Positions 47,001 through 53,219 of a DNA stretch of 64,000 nt are shown here, piece by piece. The position numbers and the translations under genes are program-made. Each line of letters opens with the position of its first letter. Position 1 is the first letter of the stretch. Origin of the DNA: Symsagittifera roscoffensis (taxonomy: Eukaryota; Xenacoelomorpha; Acoela; Convolutidae). Under the pieces are notes generated by a model, which was given only the letters and a program-made list of their open reading frames with translations, made no database searches and was not told where the DNA came from. Where the stretch lies: NCBI RefSeq assembly GCF_963678635.1, contig NC_087063.1, positions 35,252,540-35,316,539 of the forward strand, given 5' to 3'.

Positions 47001-47036
47001 TTGAGCACACAGCTTCACCGGATCCATGGAGCTCAT
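13954..47036 (-). CDS. MAU2: MAU2/SCC4, cohesin-loading factor subunit, 15 exons
   Basis: MAU2 pairs with NIPBL/SCC2 to load cohesin onto chromatin. Exons, 5' to 3': 46791..47036, 46422..46487, 46221..46316, 40083..40388, 39297..39369, 35144..35217, 34734..34976, 34443..34520, 34306..34371, 33658..33741, 33404..33450, 33234..33311, 33040..33154, 14485..14709, 13954..14028. All introns are GT-AG and every phase closes, giving about 623 codons against about 613 in human MAU2. Matching blocks (seen here / remembered in human) include GSLEKAKKYAEKALMQIE / GYLEKAQKYTDKALMQLE, MDNAEAQF / MDNAEAQF, FIRETVKISNNEDISRL / FLRETLKMSNAEDLNRL, AEKVPDAHVKLW / ASKIPDMSVQLW. It should fold as TPR-like helices wrapping the NIPBL N-terminus. 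The 5' end is uncertain: the frame is open upstream to about 47060 (YSQIL before the ATG resembles human WYLALL), so a further first exon is possible. Confidence 0.9.
14485..14709 (-). CDS. MAU2: MAU2 exon 14
   Basis: The exon has 75 codons, phase 0/0. CPALKMAEKVPDAHVKLWAA matches human VPAMQLASKIPDMSVQLWSS, and QQLLSDFLTSSKLPQHEII matches QQLLQDHIEACSLPEHNLI. The acceptor is GTTTTAG and the donor GTCCAA. Confidence 0.92.
16143..16810 (+). repeat. AGCCAACAGACAGTTGG family, two partial copies
   Basis: The family consensus can be read from several copies. It begins near AGCCAACAGACAGTTGGAAA, then has TTTCGAATTTCAAA, then a GATCAATAGGTAAAATT block, and ends in GACCTATATAAGAGTCTGAA with CTACGTTCATCGAC. 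Copy starts here are at 16143 and about 16620. About 450-550 bp when complete; no coding capacity. Confidence 0.6.
18085..18860 (+). mobile_element. Decayed LINE reverse transcriptase, C-terminal half
   Basis: Across frames the plus strand reads VSVHQ.STLSPLLF, then LWDMLYAVDF (YADD box changed to YAVD), then LNLGKT, RLKDRVTNESV, RLRWFGHIQRRE and WMDYVEQ. This is the order found in non-LTR reverse transcriptases with an RLRW-GH tail. Stops and frameshifts break it, so it is dead. The N-terminal half is absent or unrecognisable upstream of 18085. Confidence 0.75.
19169..20400 (+). repeat. Repeat family X, copy 1, interrupted by LINE sequence
   Basis: The left part (19169-19330: hairpin module, then CTTTGAGTCTACAAAATTTC) and the right part (19900-20330: CGCGTTAATAGCGCGAAATA, then GATCACAGGTGAAATATC) match the copy at 44661-45390. 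The middle is replaced by LINE endonuclease sequence. Confidence 0.65.
19480..19861 (-). mobile_element. LINE fragment: apurinic-type endonuclease N-terminus, broken
   Basis: LKILQLNCNSISVKAPEVEA and IHIAFVQGNKL match the opening of the EN domain of jockey/CR1-like LINEs (iLqwNingl..k..eL..l....idiaaiQEtkl). The frame breaks near 19625 and the next frame continues for a short way. The glutamate of the usual QETKL is replaced (QGNKL). Confidence 0.7.
20427..20720 (-). mobile_element. LINE fragment: reverse transcriptase N-terminal blocks
   Basis: In 97 codons VFNKGKTQVESNYRSICAIN, then LSKIFVWLL, then QFGIQKNNSTTDAV follow RT blocks 1-2a of jockey-type LINEs (P.pK.G....NYRPIS, SKi.E, QFGFr...ST). 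The catalytic YADD part is missing. It sits 5' of the endonuclease fragment on the same strand, the reverse of a normal element. Confidence 0.75.
20759..21090 (-). repeat. tRNA-derived SINE-like element, copy B, with hairpin tail
   Basis: A tRNA-like block lies at 20851-20906 (minus strand: GCTGAGTGGTTGGTGTGTGA, then GGTCGCAGGTGCGAATC). The termini are ACACTAGCGA (20759) and TCGCTAGCGT (21081). The hairpin module lies directly to the left, 20731-20758. This copy shows the module and the body joined. Confidence 0.65.
22265..22286. repeat. Perfect 22-bp palindrome
   Basis: CCAGCAATCAT is followed at once by its exact reverse complement. It lies in a small GC-richer island (GTGGCGCTCCGG to GCACGTGCGC). 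No known site recognised. Confidence 0.8.
23193..23268 (+). tRNA. tRNA-like sequence, probably a pseudogene or SINE head
   Basis: GGTTAGTATAGCGGTGAGCG resembles the D-arm/A box of tRNA-Asp or tRNA-Glu, and GTATCGATCCCCGCG resembles a T-arm with a damaged B box. The anticodon stem is not convincing, so I do not call a working tRNA. It is the only clear tRNA-like block on the plus strand. Confidence 0.4.
23668..24135 (+). repeat. AGCCAACAGACAGTTGG family, long copy
   Basis: Starts CATAGCCAACAGACAGTTGG and runs through to CAGAGTCTGAACTACGTTC and ATCGAC. It is one of the most complete copies (about 470 bp). A second copy starts at 24826. Confidence 0.65.
24826..25275 (+). repeat. AGCCAACAGACAGTTGG family copy
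   Basis: Starts ACATAGCCAACAGACAATTG and keeps the GATCAATAGGTAAAAGTTTG block and the ATCATCACGGCTTATATAAG end. Same orientation as the copy at 23668. Confidence 0.6.
25440..26030 (+). repeat. Degenerate units of the 168-bp satellite
   Basis: Three or four diverged units carry ATCGTC..CTCGGAAACTAAA, GAGCAGTCATATT, TTCGCAACCCCT and GGCTTGGGAATTTCA, the same landmarks as the array at 53.2-54.7 kb. An AGCCAACAGACAGT start follows directly at 26046. Confidence 0.6.
26602..26911 (-). repeat. tRNA-derived SINE-like element, copy C
   Basis: Same body as at 10070 and 20759. A tRNA-like block lies at 26691-26743 with a B box GGTTCGATAC-like core (minus strand: GCGAGTTCGATACTC). The right terminus is TCGCTAGTGT. 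It interrupts an AGCCAACAGACAGTTGG-family copy, whose matching sequence resumes at about 26936. Confidence 0.6.
27181..27560 (+). repeat. Uninterrupted copy of the repeat hit by the copia element
   Basis: TTATTCGATCTCTTCGAATT flows directly into GAGACCCGTTTGATAATAAA. The same two halves lie on either side of the copia LTRs at 28228 and 32633. This copy therefore shows the empty insertion site. Confidence 0.8.
28229..28477 (+). repeat. Copia 5' LTR
   Basis: Begins TGGCGATTTTTCGTCACTGA and ends near AACCTTGAAA. It is longer than the 3' LTR because of an inserted G-run and AT-repeat (about 28360-28390). Many mismatches between the LTRs mean an old insertion. Confidence 0.85.
28478..28496 (+). 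other. Copia primer binding site
   Basis: GGTTATGGGCCCAGATGCC follows the 5' LTR immediately. From memory, the Drosophila copia PBS has the same GGTTATGGGCCCAG core, which pairs with an internal part of initiator tRNA-Met. Confidence 0.7.
28560..28800 (+). repeat. Imperfect direct repeats in the copia leader
   Basis: Four units of about 45-60 bp share AGATAGA..AGAAGCAGGGCAACA (starts near 28610, 28668, 28722 and 28770). They lie between the PBS and the gag remains. Confidence 0.6.
29351..29641 (+). pseudogene. Copia gag remnant with altered zinc knuckle, and protease
   Basis: VCFKCHKRGQLSKQC keeps the three cysteines of a CCHC knuckle but has glutamine where the metal-binding histidine should be. 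The protease active-site motif DSGAT (29618-29636) follows in a different frame, so a frameshift separates them. Confidence 0.75.
30180..30535 (+). pseudogene. Copia integrase core remnant
   Basis: GPIDPIAEDGHRYAIGFV, then VSDGAGEYIG and SAPYTPKENGKIERVWG give the second Asp and the Glu of the DDE triad at the usual spacing. A TAA stop at about 30180 cuts the frame just before the core. Confidence 0.85.
30621..31772 (+). pseudogene. Copia reverse transcriptase remnant
   Basis: The motifs are ADPDWQEAMKKEFDSLEK, QLDIKTAYLNAKLD, SLYGLKQSGKNW and DLKWFLGMKI. The catalytic YVDD box reads WVDY, so one catalytic aspartate is lost, and there is a stop after ELGFAK and further frame changes. Confidence 0.88.
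31884..32312 (+). pseudogene. Copia RNase H remnant
   Basis: SNADCAGNIDNRRSTSGYCF, STSTAEAEHNAV and FFVDNQACIALSK are the copia-type RNase H landmarks. The usual EAEY reads EAEH. Confidence 0.88.
32412..32632 (+). repeat. Copia 3' LTR
   Basis: TGTTGATTTTTTGTAACTGA starts the LTR after a purine tract, and CTTTAGTCATTGGTTCGAGC and the GTCGCTGCAATAACCTTGAA end match the 5' LTR. The target repeat resumes with AAATTTATGACTGACACTCG. Confidence 0.85.
33040..33154 (-). CDS. MAU2: MAU2 exon 13
   Basis: The exon has 115 bases, phase 2/0. TFIRETVKISNNEDISRLTT and CSFALLGHV match human RFLRETLKMSNAEDLNRLTA and CSLVLLGHI. The donor is GTACAT. The next intron (14710-33039) is 18.3 kb and carries the copia element. 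Confidence 0.92.
33234..33311 (-). CDS. MAU2: MAU2 exon 12
   Basis: The exon has 78 bases, phase 2/2. SEILKAAAYFLRSLHAFYTN aligns with human SHCLRAAAFYVRGLFSFFQG. The following intron is only 79 bp, far shorter than its neighbours. Confidence 0.9.
33404..33450 (-). CDS. MAU2: MAU2 exon 11
   Basis: The exon has 47 bases, phase 0/2. AEKILSTVDPKNFPS matches human YSLLERINPDHSFPV. The donor is GTGAGT. Confidence 0.85.
33658..33741 (-). CDS. MAU2: MAU2 exon 10
   Basis: The exon has 28 codons, phase 0/0. ALNLSVIFLRAGTRPNE matches human VTNLASVYIREGNRHQE. The acceptor is GTTTTCAG and the donor GTTAGC. Confidence 0.87.
34027..34275 (+). repeat. Dispersed repeat family 'CTCGCTCG', copy 2
   Basis: GCCTGCTCGCTCGCCTTATT through ATTAATATGATATATCAGTC matches the copy at 27-300. 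It lies in MAU2 intron 9, just past exon 9. Confidence 0.6.
34306..34371 (-). CDS. MAU2: MAU2 exon 9
   Basis: The exon has 22 codons, phase 0/0. GLYSMTMNIMDNAEAQF is nearly identical to human GLYCVSVNCMDNAEAQF, and is the best conserved stretch in the gene. A CTCGCTCG-family repeat begins about 30 bp past the donor GTTAGT. Confidence 0.9.
34443..34520 (-). CDS. MAU2: MAU2 exon 8
   Basis: The exon has 26 codons, phase 0/0. IAQVVSIGSKIERFFERFGP and QIHMLM match human ISQVCQLCQQSPRLFSNHAA and QLHTLL. Confidence 0.85.
34734..34976 (-). CDS. MAU2: MAU2 exon 7
   Basis: The exon has 81 codons, phase 0/0. ITVIHHSCGGSLEKAKKYAE corresponds to human VTVMHSMQAGYLEKAQKYTD, and HVMIMESVVQCDLVMGQKQLA to the helix ending in CRLVTGHKATA. 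The donor is GTATGT. Confidence 0.9.
35144..35217 (-). CDS. MAU2: MAU2 exon 6
   Basis: The exon has 74 bases, phase 1/0. SKNPAEQFQWMRSEHMCILA is almost residue for residue human PSNPADLFHWLPKEHMCVLV. The acceptor is CTTTCAG and the donor GTTAGT. Confidence 0.88.
36610..37235 (+). repeat. 626-bp direct tandem duplication, copy 1
   Basis: Every base I compared is repeated 626 bp further on (37236-37861). Homology starts after 36609 and ends at 37237/37863, a 2-3 bp junction overlap. The unit contains an AGCCAACAGACAGTTGG-family 3' part. Confidence 0.92.
37236..37861 (+). repeat. 626-bp direct tandem duplication, copy 2
   Basis: It appears identical to 36610-37235. The short ORFs inside (for example 36695-36880 and 37321-37506) are exact duplicates and non-coding by appearance. 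Confidence 0.92.
38845..38940 (+). repeat. Truncated relative of the hAT-type MITE
   Basis: CAGTAGTGGATTTAAGGGG, then CTCAGGATTTCGACCCCTTG and GGTTCCCCAGTTTGTAGTA follow the left half of the element at 40551. The right half and terminal repeat are missing. Confidence 0.6.
39297..39369 (-). CDS. MAU2: MAU2 exon 5
   Basis: The exon has 73 bases, phase 0/1. TLKQLQDAIKILTQ matches human CLKQLQQCIQTIST. The donor GTTCGT is weak but gives a codon (G|GT) that joins exon 6 exactly. Confidence 0.8.
39945..40010 (+). repeat. Three-unit minisatellite
   Basis: GTTATCGGTAATGCTACAAA is repeated three times with 1-2 nt differences. It lies 70-140 bp past the MAU2 exon 4 donor. Confidence 0.85.
40083..40388 (-). 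CDS. MAU2: MAU2 exon 4
   Basis: The exon has 102 codons, phase 0/0. SCMDVLVTAEKYADKIRTQY aligns with human ACDLLGVGAEYARVVGSEY, and RLHRILLLM with SKGMLLLM. The first codons (SLSCP) have no human counterpart, so the acceptor may be a few codons further in. Confidence 0.85.
40551..40922. mobile_element. hAT-type MITE with 8-bp target duplication
   Basis: The left end CAGGGGCGGATTTAG and right end CTAGATCCGCCCCTG are inverted repeats. The flanks AACACAAG (40543-40550) and AACACAAA (40923-40930) form an 8-bp duplication with one mismatch, which is typical of hAT. It is 372 bp with homopolymer G and C runs inside and no transposase. Confidence 0.85.
42353..42526 (-). repeat. tRNA-derived repeat with CCCTTGC/GCAAGGG hairpin
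   Basis: The minus strand has a B box GGTTCGAATC at about 42357 and tRNA-like sequence to 42420. A hairpin TACCCTTGC-TTATC-GCAAGGGTA lies at 42504-42526. The same hairpin returns at 49616 in another repeat. Confidence 0.55.
43098..43870 (+). repeat. AGCCAACAGACAGTTGG family, two copies in tandem
   Basis: The first starts AACCAACAGACAGTTAGAAA (43098) and ends near 43470. A second begins about 43500 without the start motif and ends TACGTCGATCGAGTC. Both share ATCAATAGGTAAA and GAAG.CGATCACG blocks. Confidence 0.6.
44661..45390 (+). repeat. Repeat family X, copy 2 (uninterrupted)
   Basis: It runs from the hairpin module (ACACAGAGGCGAAGTTGC) through CGCGTTAATAGTGCGAAATA to a module TTGCAACTTAGGTTGGAAAT. 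It matches the interrupted copy at 19169-20400. Confidence 0.65.
46221..46316 (-). CDS. MAU2: MAU2 exon 3
   Basis: The exon has 32 codons, phase 0/0. GNVLTAVEILTNSVSVAQ and NPRWFFRLVL match human NSVDAAKPLLRKAIQISQ and PYWHCRLLFQL. The donor is GTAAGT. A 5.8-kb intron follows. Confidence 0.8.
46422..46487 (-). CDS. MAU2: MAU2 exon 2
   Basis: The exon has 22 codons, phase 0/0. CLLASWKSHVVHVQK sits where human has EAASLLSELYCQE. The acceptor is GTTTAG and the donor GTGAAT. Confidence 0.7.
46791..47036 (-). CDS. MAU2: MAU2 exon 1 as seen (first exon or near it)
   Basis: The exon has 82 codons from the in-frame ATG at 47036 to a GTAAGT donor. DPVKLCAQVHLAV matches human PKIRLCVHCLQAV. There is an insert of about 20 residues before YTHLKMADVLQKHT. 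The frame stays open for about eight codons upstream of the ATG, to a TAA, with no clear pyrimidine-rich acceptor. Confidence 0.75.
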
Positions 47037-48879
47037 GCCAATTCCACTCAATATTTGAGAGTATATTATTTTTTATTGACAATTCCGATCAGTAATAAAG
47101 CTGATTCCTGAATAAAACACAACTCTATACTAAGTCAAGCTGTCGACAAAATTCATTAGACAATTGCATGGCATGACGTACCTGAAACATGAATGCATTA
47201 GTTCAGTTGATTGCTTCTCAAAATTGTGACTTTTTGATCTTATCGTTCTTTGCGGTAACCAAGCAAAACTCGGTAGTTTCTTCCATTCTAAAGATTAATT
47301 TGACTCAATTTGGGAGCGGAAGATAGCGGTTATCTTTTTCAAACCACATAGGGCAGGGTAGGTGTAGCTTAGATTAACTATTTTTCTCCTGAGTCGAAAA
47401 TTAACTCAATCAAGTCTTTTTGTTAAGCATTGGCTGGCATTAATTGAAGGAAATGTGAGACTTCCCAGCTTAGGGAAGATTGAAAGCGGAAGCTAACAGA
47501 TTAAAAAATCAGTTAGTCGTCAATCAGCGATAGGAAATCCCGAATTCAAAAAGAAAAAGCAATTTCAAATTTCACAACTTTGAAAATGTCTCAAATATAA
47601 ACCGTTATATAACAGTCCGTTCATCAATCAAGCAAATGCACTTCATTCTCTTTTATATAAGAACAGAAACTGTTTGTTGTTTCATGACATTTTTGATTGC
47701 AAAACTGCTTTCAGAAAATTATTTGAATAGGTTTAGAAAATACGATCTCTGAGCAGTTTGAAGAATAGTATGTTGTTGGCCATTAGACCCAATTAAATGA
47801 TGACATTTAAGCTAGAAAATATAAAGGAAGGCATCAATTGATCGCTCTATTCCCAGCTCTATTCACGATCGATCAGCAAATTTTCTCAATTTTTTTCGAC
47901 AAAACAATTGTTGAGGCTTTTCAACAAACTTCGGTGAAAATTTTCTTCCAAAATACTGGGTGTAATAAGTTGTAGAACTTATTATTAAGTCTGAAGTCAT
48001 CAGGGGTTAAACAATGTCTCAGCTAAGCAAGGTTTGTTAATTTTTGCTCGCTCTTCAACTGCCTTTATTCGTTTTTTTCCACAAAAGCTTCTTTTGCTAT
48101 TTTTCTAACACTGCGTAAAGCGTTGCGTGGAGCCTCACGTCAATTAAAAAACTAAAAGTCTCCTAAATTTTAATAAAAGTTGGTTTAAGTGATGTGCGAT
48201 GCATTTAAAACATCAATGCATTGATTCAATTCTAGAAAAACGAAAACAAATGCAGTGGAAATTTTATTTCTTCCACAGGGATTTTAGCATTTGTCAACTG
48301 AAAAGATGTGCTGAAATTGGTCGATTTTTAACATTTATTTACAGAAAAAAGGTAAAATTTACACCTTTATTTTTTTTTGGTTGCAGACGCTGCTCGACAA
48401 AATTTTGAGGTTCTCATATTTGCTCCACGACCGCTTGTTATTTTACTAACAATAGCCACCAAAAAAGCAGCAAAAATTCGAGCAAAAAAACTATTTCAAT
48501 GTTCCGGATTTGAATCTCCGACCTGATGATTAGGAGTTTTACTAACTTCCTCGCATGGACTTTACGCAAAACCCTAGCAATTTCTCTGCTTAAGTAGGAG
48601 ATAAGCTGTTAATTTAATGGCGAAAAAGTACTATTCTCTCTCTCAAATGAAATCTTTATCTCAGTTTTGGAAAGCAAAAAAAAAGATTCCTAAAAACGAT
48701 CAAAAATCAAAAAAATTTGACTTCCTTTAAATCAATAAATACTTTAATCTAAATAAAAATAAAACATAAGAATCGCCTCATACGCAGAGAAAAGGTAAAA
48801 ATTTTAGTAAGAAAATGGATTTTCCCGAAGTTCATATCAACTTTTCTACAGAAAAATAGGATAAAACAGATTACGCATG

Positions 48880-49530
48880 GAAAATCTAGGCAACATGTTC
48901 GTTTGAACGAACTATCAACCTCAGAATTAGCAGGTTAAATTTTGAAATAAAAAGTTTCCAAAAAAAAACGGGCAAAATTTCAAAAATTGGACATTTTCTA
49001 GGGCCATATTTCTTTCAAAATGCAGGGCATGCCGCTTGGAAAAATGAGATAACTGATATTTTTGCTTTCGGTTAAACCTTTAATCTCCAATTAGGCACTG
49101 TAGTTTTTGAGAAACTTTCTAAAAATTAATCAATTTGTCTAAAAATGGGCTTGTTTGATGCCATAACTTTTTTGCTAACGAAACTAGAGAACAACCGCTT
49201 GAGAAGGGGAGATCCCCATATTTTATTCTTTTCTTCTCAAATTTGTGAATTTAATATTTCAGAAACAGAAAAAACTTAAAACAAATAGGTCAAAAATCCC
49301 CCTGCTGAAACTTTCGAAGGCCGTAGAGTGTTAGGTAAAAATGAAAAGAGACTAGCAAAACATGCAGACACATAGAAGAGCAGCCGGTTTGTCTATTGGT
49401 ACACTTTTTTGAAAAACGACAGGTTAGTTTTTGAGAAAAACTGAAAATTCGCCAAATGAGCACTTTTATTAGCGACTTCGACGAAAAAAATTCTTCGTAA
49501 TAATACACTACGTTTCGATTGTGTAAGAAA
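48880..49530 (+). repeat. Dispersed repeat family shared with 10.7-11.3 kb, copy 2
   Basis: GTAGTTTTTGAGAAACTTTC, AGGGGAGATCC and CTGAAACTTTCGAAGGCCGT recur in the order seen at 10690-11340. It ends with TAATACACTACGTTTCGATT. Confidence 0.55.
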
Positions 49531-49636
49531 GGAAGTATATGAGTGAGACCAGGGTGCAAGAGGTGATCCTGTAAACTAAGTTACTTACGAAAAAAAGTCT
49601 AGTACCCGATTGACATACCCTTGCTTATCGCAAGGA

Positions 49637-49710
49637 TAATCATAATATTAATGATCATAATGATAATAATCATAATGATAATTATAATAATGATAATAAA
49701 AATCATAATA
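49637..49710. repeat. ATA/ATG-rich simple repeat
   Basis: An irregular run of ATAAT, AATCAT and GATAAT triplets. Low complexity only. Confidence 0.8.
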
Positions 49711-49786
49711 CTTGTGGTTTCTGCAATTCGCAGAGGATATATGAAAGGCTATCCAGCCTATCTAAACATATTTCGTTTCTCTTATT

Positions 49787-49966
49787 AACACAGAAGCGAA
49801 GCTACGCTCCGCAAGTGAGATAACGACAAAAAGCAGCTCTACAAAGTGAAAAACAGGTAGAAATAAGCAAAGAATTATTTAAAATTTCTGTTTTCTCCTG
49901 GATTCGAACCAGAGACTTCGAAATTTAGCGTCTCATGTCATTCCCTCACAGCCACGTACCATTGCT
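49787..49966 (-). repeat. Hairpin module plus tRNA-like SINE body, partial
   Basis: The module CACAGAAGCGAAGCTACGCTC (49787) is followed by AAAAGCAGCTCTACAAAGTG and then, on the minus strand, a tRNA-like block with B box GGTTCGAATCC (49901-49966). The distal half of the element is absent. Confidence 0.6.
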
Positions 49967-50819
49967 TACGGACAAACACTAGCCACCAATAGCAGTCCAT
50001 GTGTGCTACATGAGCAGCGATCGATTTCTCTAGTTGATCTTTATGTTTTCAAGAAGTAAAATACATGCCTTTTTCCACAAAAAAAAATTTTTTTGCTTCT
50101 GAAAAGGCGCAGAAGGCTCCAATCAAAATTTTTATAGCAAAAGAAATTCCAAAATGTTCAAACACGAGTTTTCTTTGGGGCACCTAAAACCTCGCGAAAA
50201 ATGGCCCATGCCCTTCCATGAGAGTGGTCGGTATCAAACTGAACAACTCGATATACCAAACTGAATGTCAGTTTTTACCAATTACTTAAAGTCATTTCTA
50301 TGCTCGAGGTAGTTTTTTCAGACACCTTTTCGGTTATCCAAATAAGAGTATGTGATGGAAATGTTTCTATCATATTCAATACGTTGAAGCCCGAAATCAT
50401 AATTCGCCAATACAAGAGGAAAAACAACAAAAAACAAGATCAACACATACAAAAAAAGAGAAAAATACAAGAAATTAATAAGATCACGTTCAAATAGACC
50501 TGATACCACGAAGATTAGAACCCGGATCTCCAGTCATTCATCTCAGCCACATGGCCATGGCGCACTAATTTTAACTAATATAACCCATAATTAATGGCAT
50601 ATACCAATTCGTGCATAAACTTGGCTCAAAAAGGTGCAAATCTGGTCGAAAAAAGACAGACCGAGTAACATAACGCTTTCAAGCGAGCTTGGGTTGGAAA
50701 ACTTCTCAGTTCATTTTTATGGGGTCACAAAAATGCCTTTTTTGATTAAATTGCCATCAAATTATCATTCTTTTTTGGATCTGTTGCCAGCCGTACCCAT
50801 TGCAGGGCCTTCCTGAAGG

Positions 50820-50966
50820 ATGGAGTGCCATCCATTTCGCACTGCCCGTTCCCACCTCGAATAGGTGGAAGACATTGGGAACCCTCCGACTGAAACCGAA
50901 GTGGAATTCGAACCCACGATCCGCGTGTTAAGAGCCGTGCGCTAGGCTAAGGCCGGTCTATCTATT
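50820..50966 (-). repeat. tRNA-derived SINE, second type
   Basis: Minus strand: TAGCCTAGCGCACGGCTCTT, then CGTGGGTTCGAATTCCACTT at 50901-50966, followed by a GC-rich tail (CGGAGGGTTCCCAATG). The body differs from the 10070 family. Confidence 0.55.
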
Positions 50967-53219
50967 ATGATAAACACTCGTAAGCGCGAAGTTTTTTGGC
51001 TCGGTGAACGAATCTTAAATCAAACGCTTTCAAGTTTTAATTCCAAATAGAATGAATAAATTGCCTTAGGCAGTTGGATTGCAGAGGACAAAAAAATTAA
51101 AAGGTATTTTATGTTTGTTAGATTCATTTTCTATATCAATGATCTATATCAATGTTTGCTTAATAGTTTTACCTAATTTGATCCTGCACATAAATACAAA
51201 TGACAGAAAGGCAAGCGGCTGGTGTGGAAGAAGCACAATGTTCCGACCACACTCATGTGGAAAAAAAAACTCTTTCAAAAGCGCGTCTTTTTTTGCACGT
51301 GGTGCGATGAGAGCAACTAGACAAAAGCTTAAAACGTGAGAGTAAATTTGACGTAATCGACAGCATTAGTCTTCGACAAATGAACAAAAAAAAACAGCCA
51401 AAAAAAAGAGAAAAGATGATGGAAACTTTGAACACGTTCGAATACCACGATGAAGCTCTCTAAATTTAAGAATGAAGTACAATTAACAATTTCCTACTAA
51501 AACTAGCCAAATTAGAACAACTAAATCAAGAGTCAATTTTTCATTCCGCTGAAAAATCTGAAACAAAACATTTTCGAACAAAATCATTCACAATTTAAGC
51601 GCCATTTCCGCTTTCCTATTAAAACAGCGTTATTTACCTTCCTACTAACAAAAACCTTTTAATTAACTTAAACAGAAAATCAAAAGTCAAACTGCCAAAA
51701 ATTAAATTCGAGCGAGACCAAACTTGACTTTTTCCTGAACAAAAAAAAACGACAAAAAACCTTACGACCAATAGAAGCGTCCTTAATACGCTCATTGACA
51801 CTTATTTATTCGGAAATTAGTTTTCCTGAAAAAAAAATTAAGTTTTTCAAGATATAAGTAAAGCTATTCCTACTAGCTTTACCAGCTCGAAATTGACCAA
51901 AAAAAAAACAAACTGGTTTTTCTCGACACCAAGAAACTTCTTAAAAGACTTATGACCCTCGAATCAGGACTGAAAAGCCTTTAAATGGTTTATCACTTCA
52001 CATGTTCCGATGAACAATTGTCGTAGCCGATTTTGAGTGGAAATAGCAAAAGAAATACTTGGAAATACTGAAACATACCCAAAGGCAAAATTCATCCCCC
52101 ATTTCATCTCGTTCGGACAACTGCGGTGCTCTTAAATAAAAAAAACTCTTGTTTTTTACGTTTTTGACCTTTAAGAAAAACTTAACAGTTTTGAATAATG
52201 AAGCGAAAAAAAATTCTGAGAACAAAATCAAAAAAATCTTCTTTGCTTAAGATTAGTCTGAGAAGCACTATTTTCAGACCAATTTTTCTCAAGCCAGAAT
52301 TTTAAATTTTCAAATTACTTTTCCTAATTTCAAAATTTTAGCGTATTCCAAATCCAATTAAGAAACTGTAGATGATCAAGTAGATGTGCAAGCATCATAG
52401 AAAGATCGGTTACGTAGCAAAAGTATTGAGAACAACAGAACTGAGATAAAAAAACAAACGTAGGAAAAAATTTACTTTCTCGATTATTCTTTATGATACT
52501 TCGTCTAATTTATGACTTTCTAGTTTTTGACCACACACCGAAAAACCACTGTTATTAGAAAACTATGAGAAGGAAAACCGTTAGATTAGGATTACCTATA
52601 AAACGCAGAGGCAAAGCAACGCTTCGCAAACACAAGCGAGAAAACACTCAAAATTAGCTGTTAAACAGGAAATAAAAAAAAACCAAATATAAAAATAAGG
52701 CTCGTTAAATTATAAATTTTTGATGTAGCGGAATCGGACTTTACATAAACTTTAAAAAAATTTGAGATAAATTGAGTTGGAAAAAATCTGATGGGCAGTT
52801 TTTTTATTGAGTGGTTTCAAAGAAATCGAAACTTATTACTAATCGGAATTCAAAGCACATGCTATCAAAAAATCGTAAAGGTCCCACCAAAGTGGAATCA
52901 ATATTTATGAATATATTTTTAAAAAAATAGTCTTGCTATTACACGACTCATGAAGATGATGAATATTGACGCCGTTTAAGCGATGAAACTTTGATATATT
53001 TCAAATGGTTTCTTAGGCCGAATCCTTTTGAGAAAAGTTAGTTTTCTTATGCAAACTATAAGCGATTAAAGTTTGAAATGTTTCAAAAAATACAAGCAAT
53101 TAACGCACCTTTTGTGCTTCGAAATTTTTCGACAACTCATGAAAAAAACCGCATATATTGGAAACAACATCTGCAAACTTTTAGTGTACTCTGACTGCAC
53201 CCAATTACAGGGTTGGTAA

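Larger units (their letters stand above)
47061..53200. other. Between MAU2 and the satellite: repeats, no gene seen
   Basis: It contains the second copy of the 10.7-kb family (48880-49530), four tRNA-like blocks on the minus strand (48503, 49901, 50505, 50901), hairpin modules (49787, 52602), an ATA/ATG simple repeat (49637-49710) and an AGCCAACAGACAGTTGG relative (51500-51800). An upstream first exon of MAU2 could hide here. Confidence 0.5.

Noticed and set aside
10155..50966. Functional tRNA genes
   Set aside because: The tRNA-like blocks have B boxes but broken acceptor or anticodon stems and sit in repeat bodies, so they are SINE parts.
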